Source: Epichloe hybrida
Taxonomy: Eukaryota; Ascomycota; Sordariomycetes; Hypocreales; Clavicipitaceae
Reading direction: 5' to 3'
NCBI GenBank assembly: GCA_019022495.1
Contig: JAFEKR010000018.1
Span: forward strand, 868,001 to 932,000
DNA: 64,000 nucleotides
The position numbers and the translations under genes are program-made. Of this stretch, positions 19,039 through 30,591 are shown one piece after another (within the stretch, counting starts at the first letter, position 1; each line of letters begins with the position of its first letter). Under the pieces are notes generated by a model. It was not told the DNA's origin, made no database searches, and was given only the letters and a program-made list of their open reading frames with translations.

Positions 19039-20509
19039 TTATTGACGCAAACGAAATTCTTTTGCTTTAGCCAACCAATCCTTAAGTTTCTGGCTCTCTT
19101 CATCCTCCACATAGAGACCGTTAGCCTTGAGATACTTTGTGTATCGCTCAGAGCTATGCAGACGTCTTTTAAGTTCCACCCAACACGTCCTATTTTCATC
19201 GCAACGGAAAAAGTCAGAAACCACACTCTCGTAAGAGCCCTCGAAAAGTTTTGGGTAAATAAACCTGTAAAACACTTTCAGAAGCTCGGATGGTACTCGA
19301 AAAATCTGGCCCATGTGCAATAACATCTCATCGCCATAATTCCATTGTTGCACAAGCTGATGGTGTCGGGAAGAAGAGTCGCCCTTTGATTTTAAAACGG
19401 CGACAAACTCGGTAAATACATCTTTCGAATTCGTTATCCATGATGGCGGCGCAAAAAATTCGGGCGGAACTGTGCTTGCCCATTCCCAGTCGATAACGGC
19501 CCGAATGTGGAGATCTTCATCAACAATAATGTTGGGACATCGAAGATCTGCGTGTGTCAAAACGAAAGAAGCGCTTGTGCTGCCGTTGGAAATCGGGGCG
19601 ATATCCTTCATTTTGAGATTCATAGCATTGAGTGCAAAGAGCTCAAGCTCTGCGGTTGCCTGATCCAGATCCTCGGCAGGTAACAAGAAAGTGTTCCAAA
19701 GCAGTCGTAATTGCTCATGGATATATTCAGCTGTGGACGTGCACAGCGAATGTGATGCCGACCATCCGTTGATTTGAAGGGTATTATCAGGAATGGAGAA
19801 AGCACTGACGACACGTGGTTCCAGCGCTTCAGTCGAGGCCGGCATCAACGAGCCTCCTGTGGCGAACTCCAATTTTCGCAATTCGGCCAAAATATCGATG
19901 AGATCTGAGTAGAACCGTTTTCGGTGCTCTTCTGGACTGCGTAATAAGCGGTCCATGGATATGGATTGACCTTTGATGTGCTCTATAATCATAAAAGCCT
20001 GCTTTGTTGGGTTGTTCAAGAGCAATCGGCTGAAACCGGTCGCGAAAATTTGTGGAATCGGAATGTTCGTTTTCTCTCGAACATACCTGGTGAATAACAA
20101 GATCAGAACTGGCTCATCGTACTGGGAAAACGCTGGGACTTTACCGCATTGTGCACACTTCACTCTTGAACTTCTCCCAGACATTGTGGACGGCCGGTTG
20201 AATAGGGACTCTGACAACCCACATCTGGTCAACAGTATAAAAGAGAACGAAAAAACAGACGTTAAAACTCCCTTTGTCTGTCTTGGCGACACGGCACGGT
20301 AGTCCGTTATTGTAGCTGGAGGCCAGAGCGCAAACAGCATCTCTGTCTATGGCATCGGCGTATTCCGTTTCGAGGATATCATATTGCGCAGGTGTCAACG
20401 GATTGAGGCGAGACGGGTCATTTCTGAAAATGCGTAAGAACATGGTCCAGACGCCTGTAGCGCACCATGTCCACCGAGCCGAAATAAAATGCCATATTGT
20501 GGAAAGCAT
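19039..20509 (-). CDS. APH/choline-kinase-like phosphotransferase
   Basis: Exons 20509-20145 and 20086-19039 with one 58-bp intron (20087-20144, GTAAAG...ACCAG) join ...SEVCTMR to YVREKTNIPIPQ. About 470 residues. The fold is the aminoglycoside phosphotransferase (APH, PF01636) type common in large families in filamentous fungi: GSFNVCFFVLF and WVVRVPI (nucleotide-binding lobe), VLTHADLRCPNIIVDED (catalytic loop; Asp and Asn present) and AVIDWEWA (metal-binding Asp). All key residues are there, so it is probably active. Substrate is unknown; this family is not known to give antibiotic resistance in fungi. An in-frame ATG 30 codons upstream (20599) could be the start instead. Compare the broken relative at 31139-32234. 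Confidence 0.82.
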
Positions 20510-22197
20510 TCGGAAGGGGGAAAATGATGCAAAGACGGTAAGATGATGCGAAGGGCAAGAGGATGAGCACTCCCCAAGTATCTCGGTTAAAACCCCCATT
20601 GTCGGTTGATTAGTAAGCAGATGGCTTAACAGTCCCTCTGGACGTGTGCAACCTGTTGGATATTACAGCCTCACATTTTAGGCGTCACTCTCTTCGCGAT
20701 ACCTTCCCTCAGTCTCTACCATATGCCGAGATCTCGCAATCAGCCGCGAAGAGGGAAGTATCGCGAAGAGAGCCTAAGATGTGAGGCTGTAATACCCAAC
20801 GCAACCCAGAACGAGAGAAAAGACCAACAGACCTGGATCCATACTAGGCAACGATAACAAAACAAGCGAATCATGAAACGAGATTAACACGTCACAGCCG
20901 AAAGGAGTCTTGTTCCATTTTACCCTCTATTATTTCTCTAAATTCAATTTACTTTTTCATAATTCTCACTCGAAATGATTTATGAATAGCCGGGGCACTA
21001 ATTATGCGTCTTTGTTTCACTGGACATTGGCGTTTGGGCGAGATACTCAAAACATACGTCACAATCTCAGATCAGCACCCTGTATTGTATTTGACTCTCT
21101 GCGGAAGAAAAGTCCCGCGAGGCTGACATGAATCGTCTTAGTCTAAGCCACGGTGCAGTTCTACCCCAGAATATCCCCATCTTCCTCCTCCCATTCCCGT
21201 AAACCAAGAAATAGACCCCTGTTCTCCTAACAGTAGCTACGACTTGCAGGCCTCACATTCAAAGTCAAATTCGACATAGACGGATATTGCGCAGCGGCAA
21301 GTGACATTGAAAACTGGGCGGGTCAAACAACGCCATGGCAACAAGGCGCAACAAGGCCTCAGGCGGTCCTGCATCATGACCGGGCAAATGTCCAACCGGA
21401 TCATCTTCGCCGTCTTGGTCTTGGTAATGACACTGTGGACTTCTCTATACGAACGCCCCCACACGAATAGGTTTCTTAGTTACGTATTGCAACGAAATTT
21501 ATAGTTGCATGGTGCTTTGAGTTCGTTTGGGAATATGCTGATGTCCTTGTGAGTTCCACATTTATGCAGTGTTCTGCGGCTCTCAACTCTGTTTCCCGCG
21601 CTCGCATCACGCGAACACGACGGAGGTGCATTGCTTGCTCTGCGTATTTCAAAGTCGCAAAGTTATCATGTTTTATGTAACTAGGTATGGCGGGCGAATC
21701 TTGTATAGCTCCACGTTTCGTTCCATTTACCGCTTCAATAATCACGGTCGACGACGAGCGCCAATTCCTTTTCCACGACGATGCCATTATGCATAAGTGC
21801 AAAGTATAACGCGGGAGGGTGGTCTGGGAAGGAACAAGGTTCAAAGCCATATGATGCCGAAATGCCAGCCCAGAGCCTTCTCGAAGCTTTTTAGTTGCAG
21901 GCAGAAGGTGATAAGCTTTCGCTGGCAACCACACAGTCGAATTCAAATTAACTTTGAGTGTGCAAAAATTTCAAAGCAAAGAACTCTGTTTTATCCCTGT
22001 GACTTATTTCTTAATTCAAAAATTTGTAAATCAAACTGAGCCTACCCAACGTTTTCTTCCATCAACTTGCACCATTTACTGCTCGCCACATCTTCGTCTA
22101 CCATATATACAGACGCTTGAATCGCAAACAAAGAGCTTGCCTGCCTCTGCAAAAAAAGAAAAAAAATTAACAGTTTCTCAAAAAAAAGCATCTCTTC
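20510..22197. other. Intergenic region between kinase and F-box genes
   Basis: It holds the foldback MITE at 20663-20792 and otherwise AT-moderate sequence with no supported gene. The last part (about 22100-22197) is an A-rich leader (AAAAAAGAAAAAAAATTAAC...) directly before the ATG of the F-box gene. Confidence 0.55.
20663..20792. mobile_element. Short foldback MITE, TA target
   Basis: 130 bp made almost entirely of two inverted arms: TTACAGCCTCACATTTTAGG at the left and its inverse at the right (CCTAAGATGTGAGGCTGTAA), continuing through TCTTCGCGATACTTCCCTC with a few gaps. Flanking TA on both sides (20661-20662, 20793-20794). The transcript or single strand would form a long hairpin. No coding capacity. 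Confidence 0.82.
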
Positions 22198-23472
22198 ATG
22201 AAGATGGCGTCCTTTTCCACACTTCCCCTCGAGTTATTCTATGAGGTGTACGACAACTTGGATTCACGAGACATTGTCCGCCTGAGCATGACCTGCAGGG
22301 CGCAACGAGTCCAACTGATTCCCCGACTTTTCAGATCAATACGCTTCAACAACAGCCATGCATCAGCATCTTCGGCCCTGAAGGCCGTCAAGGCCTACGG
22401 TCAGTTCGTAAAATGCATCACCTTTGATTGCTTCGCCACCCCGGGGTATATGAACTCTACGCCCGCCCTGAAACTTACCTCGCGTCATGTCCTCGAGGGA
22501 CATGCAACGCCCAATATTGAAAAGATCTTTTTGTTATTCAACTTTGACTTGGAAAATTGGGCGGGCTGGGACGACAACGGAGCAAGGGGCATCGCTGTCT
22601 TTGAAATTCCCGAAACGAAGGATGAAGTCGCCGTCCAAGAAAATAATTGGCACTGGAGGGCGCTGATGAACGAGACTTGGCAGGCGTTGGCCGCCAACAC
22701 GCGTGTGAGCCAACTCTACATCTCGGGGTTTGTCCCCAAGGCAACATCCGCCTTCTTCACCGATGAATTCGGGCAGTTTCTGTCTCGGCTCACGTGGGTC
22801 ACTATTGATATTTGGGGCGCCCAGTACCATTGGAATACGAGCATGCGACCCAATTCGAAACTTGGCTATGTCATGTTTCTGTCTACGCTCCATGACACTT
22901 TTTTCCGCCACATGACTGGTTTGAGATACTTGGATCTCCGGGCGTCGCACTCGGCACCACTCGGTCTGGCGGGGGTTCGTCACATTCCGCTCGCGTTGGA
23001 ACCCGAGCATCTTCCGAAGCTGGTCACGTTGCGGCTGGAGAACTGCTTCGTGGGGCCAGAGTTGGTCAGGTTCATGCAGGGTCATGCCGAGGGGCTCCGA
23101 CATCTCGACGTGGAACATTGTGTAAGTGGGAGTATATTCGGCCTCGGCAGTGCGACAAACGCCATTTCATGGGCCGAATTCTTTGATCGAGTGCGCAGAG
23201 CAAAGCCTTCCCTCACCATACTTCTTGCCGGGCATGACTTGATCAAGTGTCACAGGGAACTTTGGAGGTCCGGGACGGTTGAAGCATACTATCCTTTGCG
23301 AATAATTTCTGATGTGATCCGAAGAAGGAGAAACACTCATTTATTCATCTATGCTTATCTCGATGACCAGCATGGAATTTTAAGGAGGGTCGAGGTAGTT
23401 GGTATGCTGCACGATCAGGAGGCGTACAATCGCTTGATGGAACATGTTCAAAACAACGCCACCAAAACATAA
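22198..23472 (+). CDS. F-box protein with leucine-rich-like C-terminal part
   Basis: A single exon of 424 residues from the ATG at 22198, a strong start after an A-rich leader. An F-box is visible at residues 5-45 (STLPLELFYEVYDNLDSRDI, then VRLSMTCRAQ), the part that would bind Skp1 in an SCF ubiquitin ligase. The rest contains leucine-spaced stretches (TGLRYLDLRAS, LPKLVTLRLENC, AEGLRHLDVEHC) as in fungal F-box proteins with degenerate leucine-rich repeats that select substrates. No membrane segment. Large, fast-changing families of this kind are common in filamentous ascomycetes; the target is unknown. Confidence 0.82.
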   Translation: MKMASFSTLPLELFYEVYDNLDSRDIVRLSMTCRAQRVQLIPRLFRSIRFNNSHASASSALKAVKAYGQFVKCITFDCFATPGYMNSTPALKLTSRHVLEGHATPNIEKIFLLFNFDLENWAGWDDNGARGIAVFEIPETKDEVAVQENNWHWRALMNETWQALAANTRVSQLYISGFVPKATSAFFTDEFGQFLSRLTWVTIDIWGAQYHWNTSMRPNSKLGYVMFLSTLHDTFFRHMTGLRYLDLRASHSAPLGLAGVRHIPLALEPEHLPKLVTLRLENCFVGPELVRFMQGHAEGLRHLDVEHCVSGSIFGLGSATNAISWAEFFDRVRRAKPSLTILLAGHDLIKCHRELWRSGTVEAYYPLRIISDVIRRRRNTHLFIYAYLDDQHGILRRVEVVGMLHDQEAYNRLMEHVQNNATKT

Positions 23473-24061
23473 GACTGGCAGCAACGCGATATAAAATGAA
23501 TTGCATCATTCATGGCGTCTGGAAACACGACCCTGTACAGAGCAGTCATCGCTCGCGAAGCCTGTAGGGGACAGTAGCTGTCGTGACTGAAGAAGAAGGT
23601 CCAATTTGGCATTGTGGAACTGTTTCATACGTATCTTGGTGTAGGCGCCATGGCTAGTTGGTTCAAGTTGCAGAGTTGTTCGGATTCATACTGTAAAGTC
23701 AGTAAATGTTGCATACGACAAAAGAAAAGATGTAATTATTGTTTTCAGGAAACCAATACGTCCTTGAAAAGTTGAAAAGGACGCAGCGTGCGGGGCTCGA
23801 CTCTATTTGGAACGTTGTAGTATATCAATAACCTGGTTATATTTGTCAACAGTTCTTAATTTGTTCGCAGCTGCACTCGGTCTTCGCCAATCGGCGTCTT
23901 CCATTGGCCCTTACAATCGATCCCTCCACAAGCCCCGTACCTCAAACGTCTTGTCTCATTCACCCCGCATCTTAATTCGGAAGCATCATCGAAGAGGCGG
24001 CACCATTGTACATGCTGCAATCGACGCACGGGTGGAGACAAATGAGTCTCCGAATGCATGG
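23473..24061. other. Intergenic region before the solo LTR
   Basis: No gene supported. The A/T-rich 3' flank of the F-box gene is followed by ordinary sequence up to the CATGG target duplication (24057-24061). Confidence 0.5.
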
Positions 24062-24313
24062 TGTTGCACCCACAAGGGCATAATTGATCCCTGCCGCACG
24101 ATAGTCTCACTACTCAACTAGCTGAGACAAGAGTCCACCCCTAGCTAGTCATTTTCCATGATCTCTGTAACTGCATAGTATGTTTCAGCACTGTATTAGT
24201 ACCCTACCTATGGTAGAGGTACTTAGGTATTTAAGCCGTAGTCCGCACCCTCTTACAGGGTCGGACAACTCAATAGAGGTGGTGACATTGAACCCTAGCA
24301 TCGCGGTCCAACA
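24062..24313 (+). mobile_element. Solo LTR with perfect target duplication
   Basis: 252 bp starting TGTTGCACCC and ending GGTCCAACA, so TGTTG...CAACA is the terminal inverted pair. CATGG is duplicated exactly at both sides (24057-24061 and 24314-24318). There is no internal region, so it is a solo LTR left by recombination between two LTRs. It keeps many CA and TG steps and is far less mutated than its relative at 5470-5721. It lies 610 bp upstream of the glucoamylase start and might affect that promoter. Confidence 0.92.
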
Positions 24314-24922
24314 CATGGAAACAGGTTGATGGTAGTGACAGGGACGTGTCGGTCTGACAGCCCCTGCAACATGATTGCTACAGTACGTGGCGACTTCGGA
24401 TGAAATTTGCCCAAGAGGGGAAGGAGGCTGCCATTAATGTGAGGCTTTGTGGTTGGTCATGGCACTTGTCGAACCCCGGCAAGTTTGATGGACTTCTGAG
24501 GGTGGGGGACTTGCAAGCATCTCGAGAAAAGGCAGTTGCGATGGGGCGGGCGGAGCGGGCTTGCCAAACGGACCGATCTGCCCCGATCTACCCAATCAAG
24601 TCTGGTACAACCTTGTTTGTACCTTCTACAATCTTCCAAGTGGGTTGCGAGATGCAAGATGCGAGATGCGAGATGCGGGGCTGCCGGCGTCAATATTGCT
24701 TTGCACCCACCAGCTGACAGCTACCCACCAGCTGACAGCCCACCTCGTCGGGCCCGAGACGGTGTAATAAAGACATCACCATGTGCCATCATGGCCGACT
24801 ATTTTGACATAAAAGCTCTGTACGGCCCGGTTCCCTGTCGTGATGACCATCATCTGCATCGGCACAACCAGGAAAACTTGCACCACAACCAGTCGCCGCT
24901 GCTATCGCTCGGCAGCAACATC
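24314..24922 (+). promoter_or_regulatory. Upstream region of the glucoamylase gene
   Basis: About 600 bp between the solo LTR and the glucoamylase ATG. It contains an AGATGCG run (about 24653-24678) and an 18-bp direct repeat ACCCACCAGCTGACAGCT (24705-24722, then 24723-24739). No clear AmyR or CreA consensus pair was recognised by eye. Confidence 0.45.
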
Positions 24923-26757
24923 ATGAAGAACCTGCTCACCACCCTGGCTGTTGCCGGCCTATGGCTCGATAGCTCCTCTGCCTCGCAGAGCCGTCTGCGC
25001 GGCCGAGACGTCAACGACTTTGTCACGAAGCAAAGTGGCATTTCTCTCAAGGGTGTCTTGGCAAACATCGGCTCCGATGGATCAAGGGTCAGCGGAGCTG
25101 CCTCTGGTGTTGTCGTGGCCAGTCCCAGCAAGCAGGATCCCGATTGTGAGTCAAGCCGCCCTCGGAGGTGGTGCAGAGTAATTGAGATGAGATCATGGAC
25201 GGCTGACAGATTCTCCAAATAGATTGGTTCACCTGGACCCGAGACTCGGCCTTGACCCTCAAGGTCCTCGTGGAGCACTTCATCGCTGGAGACAAGTCTC
25301 TCCGGCCCAAGATCCAGCAATACGTTGCCTCGCAGGCAAAGCTCCAAGGCGTTTCCAACCCTTCTGGTGGTCCAGACTCCGGTGGACTCGGCGAACCCAA
25401 GTTTCACATCAATCTCACACAGTTCACTGGTGATTGGGGCAGGCCTCAGCGTGATGGTCCCCCGTTGCGAGCTACTGCCCTCACCATCTACGCCAACTGG
25501 CTGCTTGCAAATGGTGGCAAGGCTGAAGCCACCAGCACCGTATGGCCCGTCATTTCCAAGGATCTCGGCTACGCAGTCCAGTACTGGAATCACACAGGCT
25601 TCGACCTCTGGGAGGAGACCAACGGGTCTTCCTTCTTCACCGTTGCAGCCACCCACCGCGCCCTCGTCGAAGGCGGCGCGCTTGCCAGAGCCCTTGGTAA
25701 GGTTTGTCCCAATTGCGAGGGCACTGCCTCTCAAGTCCTTTGCTTCGCCCAGAGCTTTTGGTCAGACGGTTACATTGACTCCAACATCAACGTAAACGAT
25801 GGTCGCACTGGCAAGGATGCCAACTCTTTGATCTCATCCATCCACACTTTTGATCCCGCCGCGGGCTGCACAGACGCTACTTTCCAGCCATGCTCTTCTC
25901 GGGCTCTCGCTAACCACAAGGCCGTTGTCGACTCCTTCCGAACTATATATCGTGTCAATCACGGAAGAGGGGCCGGCAAGGCTGCCGCCGTCGGCCGCTA
26001 CGCCGAGGACGTTTACTACGAGGGCAACCCATGGTACCTGGCTACCCTTGCTGCAGCCGAGCAACTCTACGCGGCCATCCATCAGTGGAACAAGATCGGC
26101 TCCATCTCTGTCGACAGCGTCTCACTCGCCTTCTTCAAAGATGTTGTACCGGACGTGAAAATGGGCAACTACACCAACGGCTCTGCTACCTTCAAGTCCA
26201 TCATCAGGGCCGTTTCCGCCTACGCTGACGGCTTCGTTGCTGTTGTGCAAGAATACACGCCCTCGGACGGATCCCTCGCCGAACAGTTCGACAGAAACTC
26301 GGGCAGTCCCCTGTCGGCAGTCCACTTGACTTGGTCCTATGCCGCATTTGTCGCCATGGCCGAACGACGATCCGGCGTCGTTCCTCCCTCCTGGGGCGAG
26401 CCTACCTCCTCCACCGTCCCCGCCGTTTGCTCTGCCGCGCCGTCTTGCGACTCTACCATGACTTTCAACGTCAAGGTGCAGACTCAGCACGGCGAGAGCA
26501 TCTACGTCACCGGATCCCTCAACGAGCTCAAGAATTGGTCTCCGGCCGACGCCATTCCCCTGAGTGCTTCGCAGTACACCCCCAGCAACCCCTTGTGGAC
26601 AGCCCGGGTGAAGGTCCCTGCTGCCACACAGTTTGAGTACAAGTACATCAAGAAGGCGACGAGCGGAAATCTAGTGTGGCTGAGTGGCCCCAACTTGAGT
26701 GGTACTTCGTCCACCGGATGTGGTAGCAGCGGCACCTTTTCTGACACCTGGCGATGA
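24923..26757 (+). CDS. Glucoamylase (GH15) with C-terminal starch-binding domain (CBM20)
   Basis: Exons 24923-25145 and 25223-26757 give 585 residues; intron 25146-25222 (77 bp, GTGAGT...AAATAG) joins ...KQDPD to YWFTWTRDSALT, a signature of GH15. It would release glucose from the non-reducing ends of starch and glycogen outside the cell. The start MKNLLTTLAVAGLWLDSSSA is a signal peptide. Catalytic residues are present: the acid in LWEET (Glu205/206) and the base in DGSLAEQFD (Glu428). From about residue 484, CDSTMTFNVKVQT, GSLNELKNWSP and FEYKYIKK mark a CBM20. The Ser/Thr linker between the two domains is very short (SWGEPTSSTVPAVCSAAPS). An in-frame extension upstream of the signal peptide is not needed. 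It faces a sugar transporter gene tail to tail. Confidence 0.95.
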
Positions 26758-27045
26758 AAGGGGCCTTTGTGTTTAGGCTCTCTCATGTGTACATATAGAC
26801 GACTTGATGGAAACAATGCACATCAGTGTGGGGTGCAATCTCGTCTCGACGTGTTGATGTCGTATATCTGTTCAACCTGATGTTTTGCCCTGTTACAACG
26901 CAAGCGGGTTCCTTGTCCGTCTCCTCTGCCAGATACCGCGTCTCCTGTTCTCAGGGTGAGGTCGTAACATTCACTCGCTTTACTGCTCACAGATACGCGT
27001 AGATGACCAGATCGGCCGAGTCCATCCACCTTTTGCTCGTCGGTT

Positions 27046-28980
27046 TTACATCTTCTCCACGTTCCTCTCTGCCAAATCCATATCCGCCTTGTCAACCGCA
27101 CCACGGCGACCCTCCAACAAGGCCGTCAGCCCAACTTCGCGTTGCGCCTCATGTAGCAACTGCGCATCTCTCTCACCCGTGTTGCTCTTGAAGACTCGGT
27201 CCATCTCCTCGAGTGTCGCGTTCTTGGTCTCGGGCAAATAGAACCACACCCACAACAGTCCAGCCGTCAGAAATACGGCAAAGAAGATGTACGTGCCCCA
27301 TGCCCACGCTTCCAGCATGGGCGGGACGAAGAATGCAATGGCGAAATTATTGACCCAGTTACTTGACGCCCCGATAGAGGCCCCCTTTGCACGAATCGAC
27401 AATGGGAAGATTTCGGAAATGACAGTCCACGAGACTGGGCCCCACGTCGCTCCAAAGGCGGCAATGTACACCCAGATGAGTGCTGTGAACAAAGCATTAG
27501 TTCTGGCCATTTTTTTCGTTTTCGTGTGAACACAAACTGAACAGGCTTACCCACTGCGGTCCAGCCTGCAGCCGCATGACTTGGCCAGTCGTGGCGGAAG
27601 CTGCCCACAATGATGCCCACAATGACCATGCTTATGCCCATTACCGCGGATCCCACGAGGAGCATCGGCTTTCGCCCCACTCGGTCGATGATCAACTACA
27701 TACATCGTGTCAGTATTTATATATATATATATATTTCCCCGAAGACATTCAAAGGTGCACAATTCACCGACTCACCATTGCAGGGACCGTGCTTATCAGG
27801 AACACCACACCTGTCACACCTGTCGCCAGTAGTGCGATGGTGCCACCGGTCAAACCAAGACTCTGGAAGATGTTGGCCGCGTAATAAATAACTGGAAAAC
27901 GTTAGTCATGACCTCGATGATTGACGTGAAGCGAGCACATACTGGCGTCTATGCCACTCCACTGTTGCCAAAACATGACGAGCCAACCAGTTGCGACTCT
28001 TTTCAGGTTGTCCTTTGTGCGTACACAGTTCAAGTACTGTGCAACCTGTTCGCGGAAGGCACTTTTGCTTCCCTCGTCGGCCATGCGGGGGAAGTCTCGA
28101 GCAAACGCCTTCTTCTCAAAGACGGATTCGGCCTTGATCTCGAGGAATTCCACTTGAACGAGTTCGTGGTCGACGGGGAGCTTCCTCATCCAGGCAAGCG
28201 TCGATCTGGCCTCCTCATCACGCCCAACCTTGACAAGCCATCGGGGCGAGAAGGGCATGAACCAGATACCAACAGCAAGAATAGCCGCTGGAATGCCTTG
28301 AACGATTGATGGCAGCTGCCAGGCGAGATCCGACTGGGAGTCACCGGTTCCTCCAACGTAGTTGGCTCCGTAGCCAACCCAAAAGGACAGCATGATGCCC
28401 AAGATGGTTGCGAACTGGTAGAAGGACACCAAGAAGCCTCTCATCTCAGGGGAGGAGAGTTCGGCGTTATAGAGGGGCCCAACGCCGCTGAACAAGCCGA
28501 CACCGATGCCAGTGAGGAAGCGGCCGGCGTACAGCAAGGCGGGCAGGCCCTCGCGCGCCCCGACGTACACGTAGCTTCCCAAGACGACCCAGCAGCAAGC
28601 GAAGAACATGGTGTGCTTTCTGGAGATGAGCTCACCCAGCACGCCGGCGGACAGGGAACCGATGATGCCACCCAGCTGTAGGATGGACGTGAGCCAGCCG
28701 GTAGCCGACGACGACTGCACGACCGAAGGGAAGTTGTTGACGAAGCGGGTCATGACGAGCGATTGACCGAGAACGCCCTCTTGATAGCCATACTCGAAGC
28801 CGCCGAGCCTGGAAATGATTTCGTCAATTGAACTGAATGTCTCGTAAGTATCAATCGGGCAGAAGGCAAAACATACGATGCGAAGAAGGCGATGAAGACA
28901 AGTTTGGGGTTGGATCGAATGGAATCCAAGATGCTCTTCTTGCCCGCAACAGCGCTTTCTGTATCCAAAGTCATGGCCAT
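27046..28980 (-). CDS. MFS sugar porter
   Basis: Five exons (28980-28877, 28808-27943, 27891-27776, 27695-27551, 27482-27046) give 555 residues; introns of 68, 51, 80 and 68 bp all have GT...AG ends and join in phase. The family is shown by GGFEYGYQEGVLGQS in the first helix, GRFLTGIGVG with PLYNAELSSPEMRG, QQWSGIDAIYYAANIF, DRVGRKPML and PETKNATLEEMD, in the order typical of fungal hexose and maltose transporters with twelve membrane helices. It would import a sugar by proton symport across the plasma membrane. Its stop lies 288 bp from that of the secreted glucoamylase, so the two may serve the same food source. Intron 3 contains a TA dinucleotide run. An ATG two codons downstream (28974) could also start it. 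Confidence 0.92.
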
Positions 28981-29884
28981 GGCCGTACTTTTTTCTTCTT
29001 TTTCTTTTCTTCTTTTAAATAATTTCTGCACGCTTTGTCTTGGAGGAATTGGGGCCGCATTGCAACCTCTTAATATATGCAACTGCTTTCTGTCTTGTCA
29101 TGACCAACTTGTTCTTCTTTTTTTTCTTCCTCCTCCTTTATTTCCCATCCCGCGGAATCAATCCCCCTGTCTTTGGACCCGGGTGGCGCCATTTGTTTCG
29201 TGACCAGGGCCGTGAAACTTGCAAGTCGCCTTTTGGACCCCGCTGGCGCGTTCACCTTGTTGGGTGTCGCAAGGCATACGTAGTATAAAAGTGATACATG
29301 CTCCGTATGTTCGCGCAAATTAGCGGCCGGTCTGCTGCACCTCTCTTCTTTTGTGCAAAACTTTGATCCTCCCAACTCCTCCCACCTCTCCATCTCCTGG
29401 CGGTTAAATTGAGAGGCGAGGGAATCGGCACAGATATGGTGGGGCGATGGATGAGGTCGGTCGGCTGACACGAGGAAGGAGCAGACGATGCCAAGCCGTG
29501 TTGCGGGCAATACCAACCCACTCAGTCGATAAGATAAAAATCATACACGGAGTTCTCGTGTCCCACGTGGGGGTCATCAACCGACTTGTTGTATCGACTC
29601 GGCCAATCTTGAATGCTTCCCCATATTATATCACGCTAGGCAGACAATTGCTGACCAATTTTCCTCAAGAACTCTGTTGACTTACACGGAGTTGCCATGG
29701 AAAAAAGTAAGTCGGGGGGGATTGCCGTGCCTGAAGTTTTTTGCCGCCGGCCGGAGAGCAAGAAGGTCGACCACCCGATGAGTCCTTTGTCTCTCCCGGA
29801 TCAACATCCACCTCCCTCAGACGACGAGTACTCGGCCAACCCGCGAGCAGCTGCATGCAGGTCACAAGACTCTTCGGGATTATA
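28981..29884. other. Intergenic region upstream of the sugar porter
   Basis: T- and C-rich leader sequence of the porter gene (TTTTTTCTTCTTTTTCTTTTC near 28990-29020) and no supported gene. Two TGGACCC motifs (29176-29182 and 29234-29240) repeat in a similar context (TTTGGACCCG..TGGCGC). A 62-codon plus-strand frame from 29697 has no protein-like support. Confidence 0.45.
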
Positions 29885-30097
29885 GATGGCGCAACCACAC
29901 AGTTTATCGCAAACTTTGTATCAACCTCACAGTCCCCCCGTATTTGTGGCTTGAAGCTTATTCCTTTGTATTACAGGTTTTACCTATTACTGCGGTGATG
30001 AACATTTGGTTGTTAACTATTAAACTATTTGCTCCTTATAACTTAGATGCATTAGCCACAACCATTGACCCCCCAAAAAGTTATAAAATCAATACAT
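29885..30097 (+). repeat. Dispersed repeat family B, less mutated copy
   Basis: Collinear with about 4790-5039. It begins near ATGGCGCAACCACACAG and ends near AAAATCAATACATGG. Compared with the other copy it retains more C and G (for example CCTCACAGTCCCCCCG against TTTTTAGCCCC). It has no coding capacity. A 252-bp LTR pair shows the same mutated/less mutated relation, but this family has different ends, so it is a separate element of unknown class. Confidence 0.6.
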
Positions 30098-30591
30098 GGC
30101 ACAACTAGGTGCTCCATTTGTCAGCCATTGTACAACGTGTGTTTGGACCCCGATACCCCGATGGACGCGCAAAACAAAATGCAGCACAATTCCCAAAACG
30201 GGTCATATCAGTCATTCTGGCTGACGATGGCCATTGCACAAGGCAAGAATGGCGCCTGAATATAGGAATTCCCTGGAGGGGTAAGAAGTTCAGCCTCACC
30301 ACCCCAAGAAACCCAAAACAGAAAAAGGTAGTTATTTAGCGAGATTCCACGTCACGTTTCCCAAAAAATGCGCCTCACTCAGCCCCATTCAGGCGAGACC
30401 TATGCAGCGACGTAAGGCGCCGAGGCGACGCCCTTGACTCGAAGTGGTGTATAAGTGATGGCACGTCCGGCTTGATCTTGGATCGTTCCAAAGCCAAACT
30501 GGTATATCAAACCATTCCCAACGAGCACACAGTTTTGCCCTCCTACGATTCTGTTAAGCGGGCGCACTATTTATTCACATTTCCACCGATA

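Noticed and set aside
29697..29885. Plus-strand 62-codon frame beginning MEKSKSGG
   Set aside because: Short, Pro/Ser-rich, no upstream signals, and it runs up to a repeat copy.
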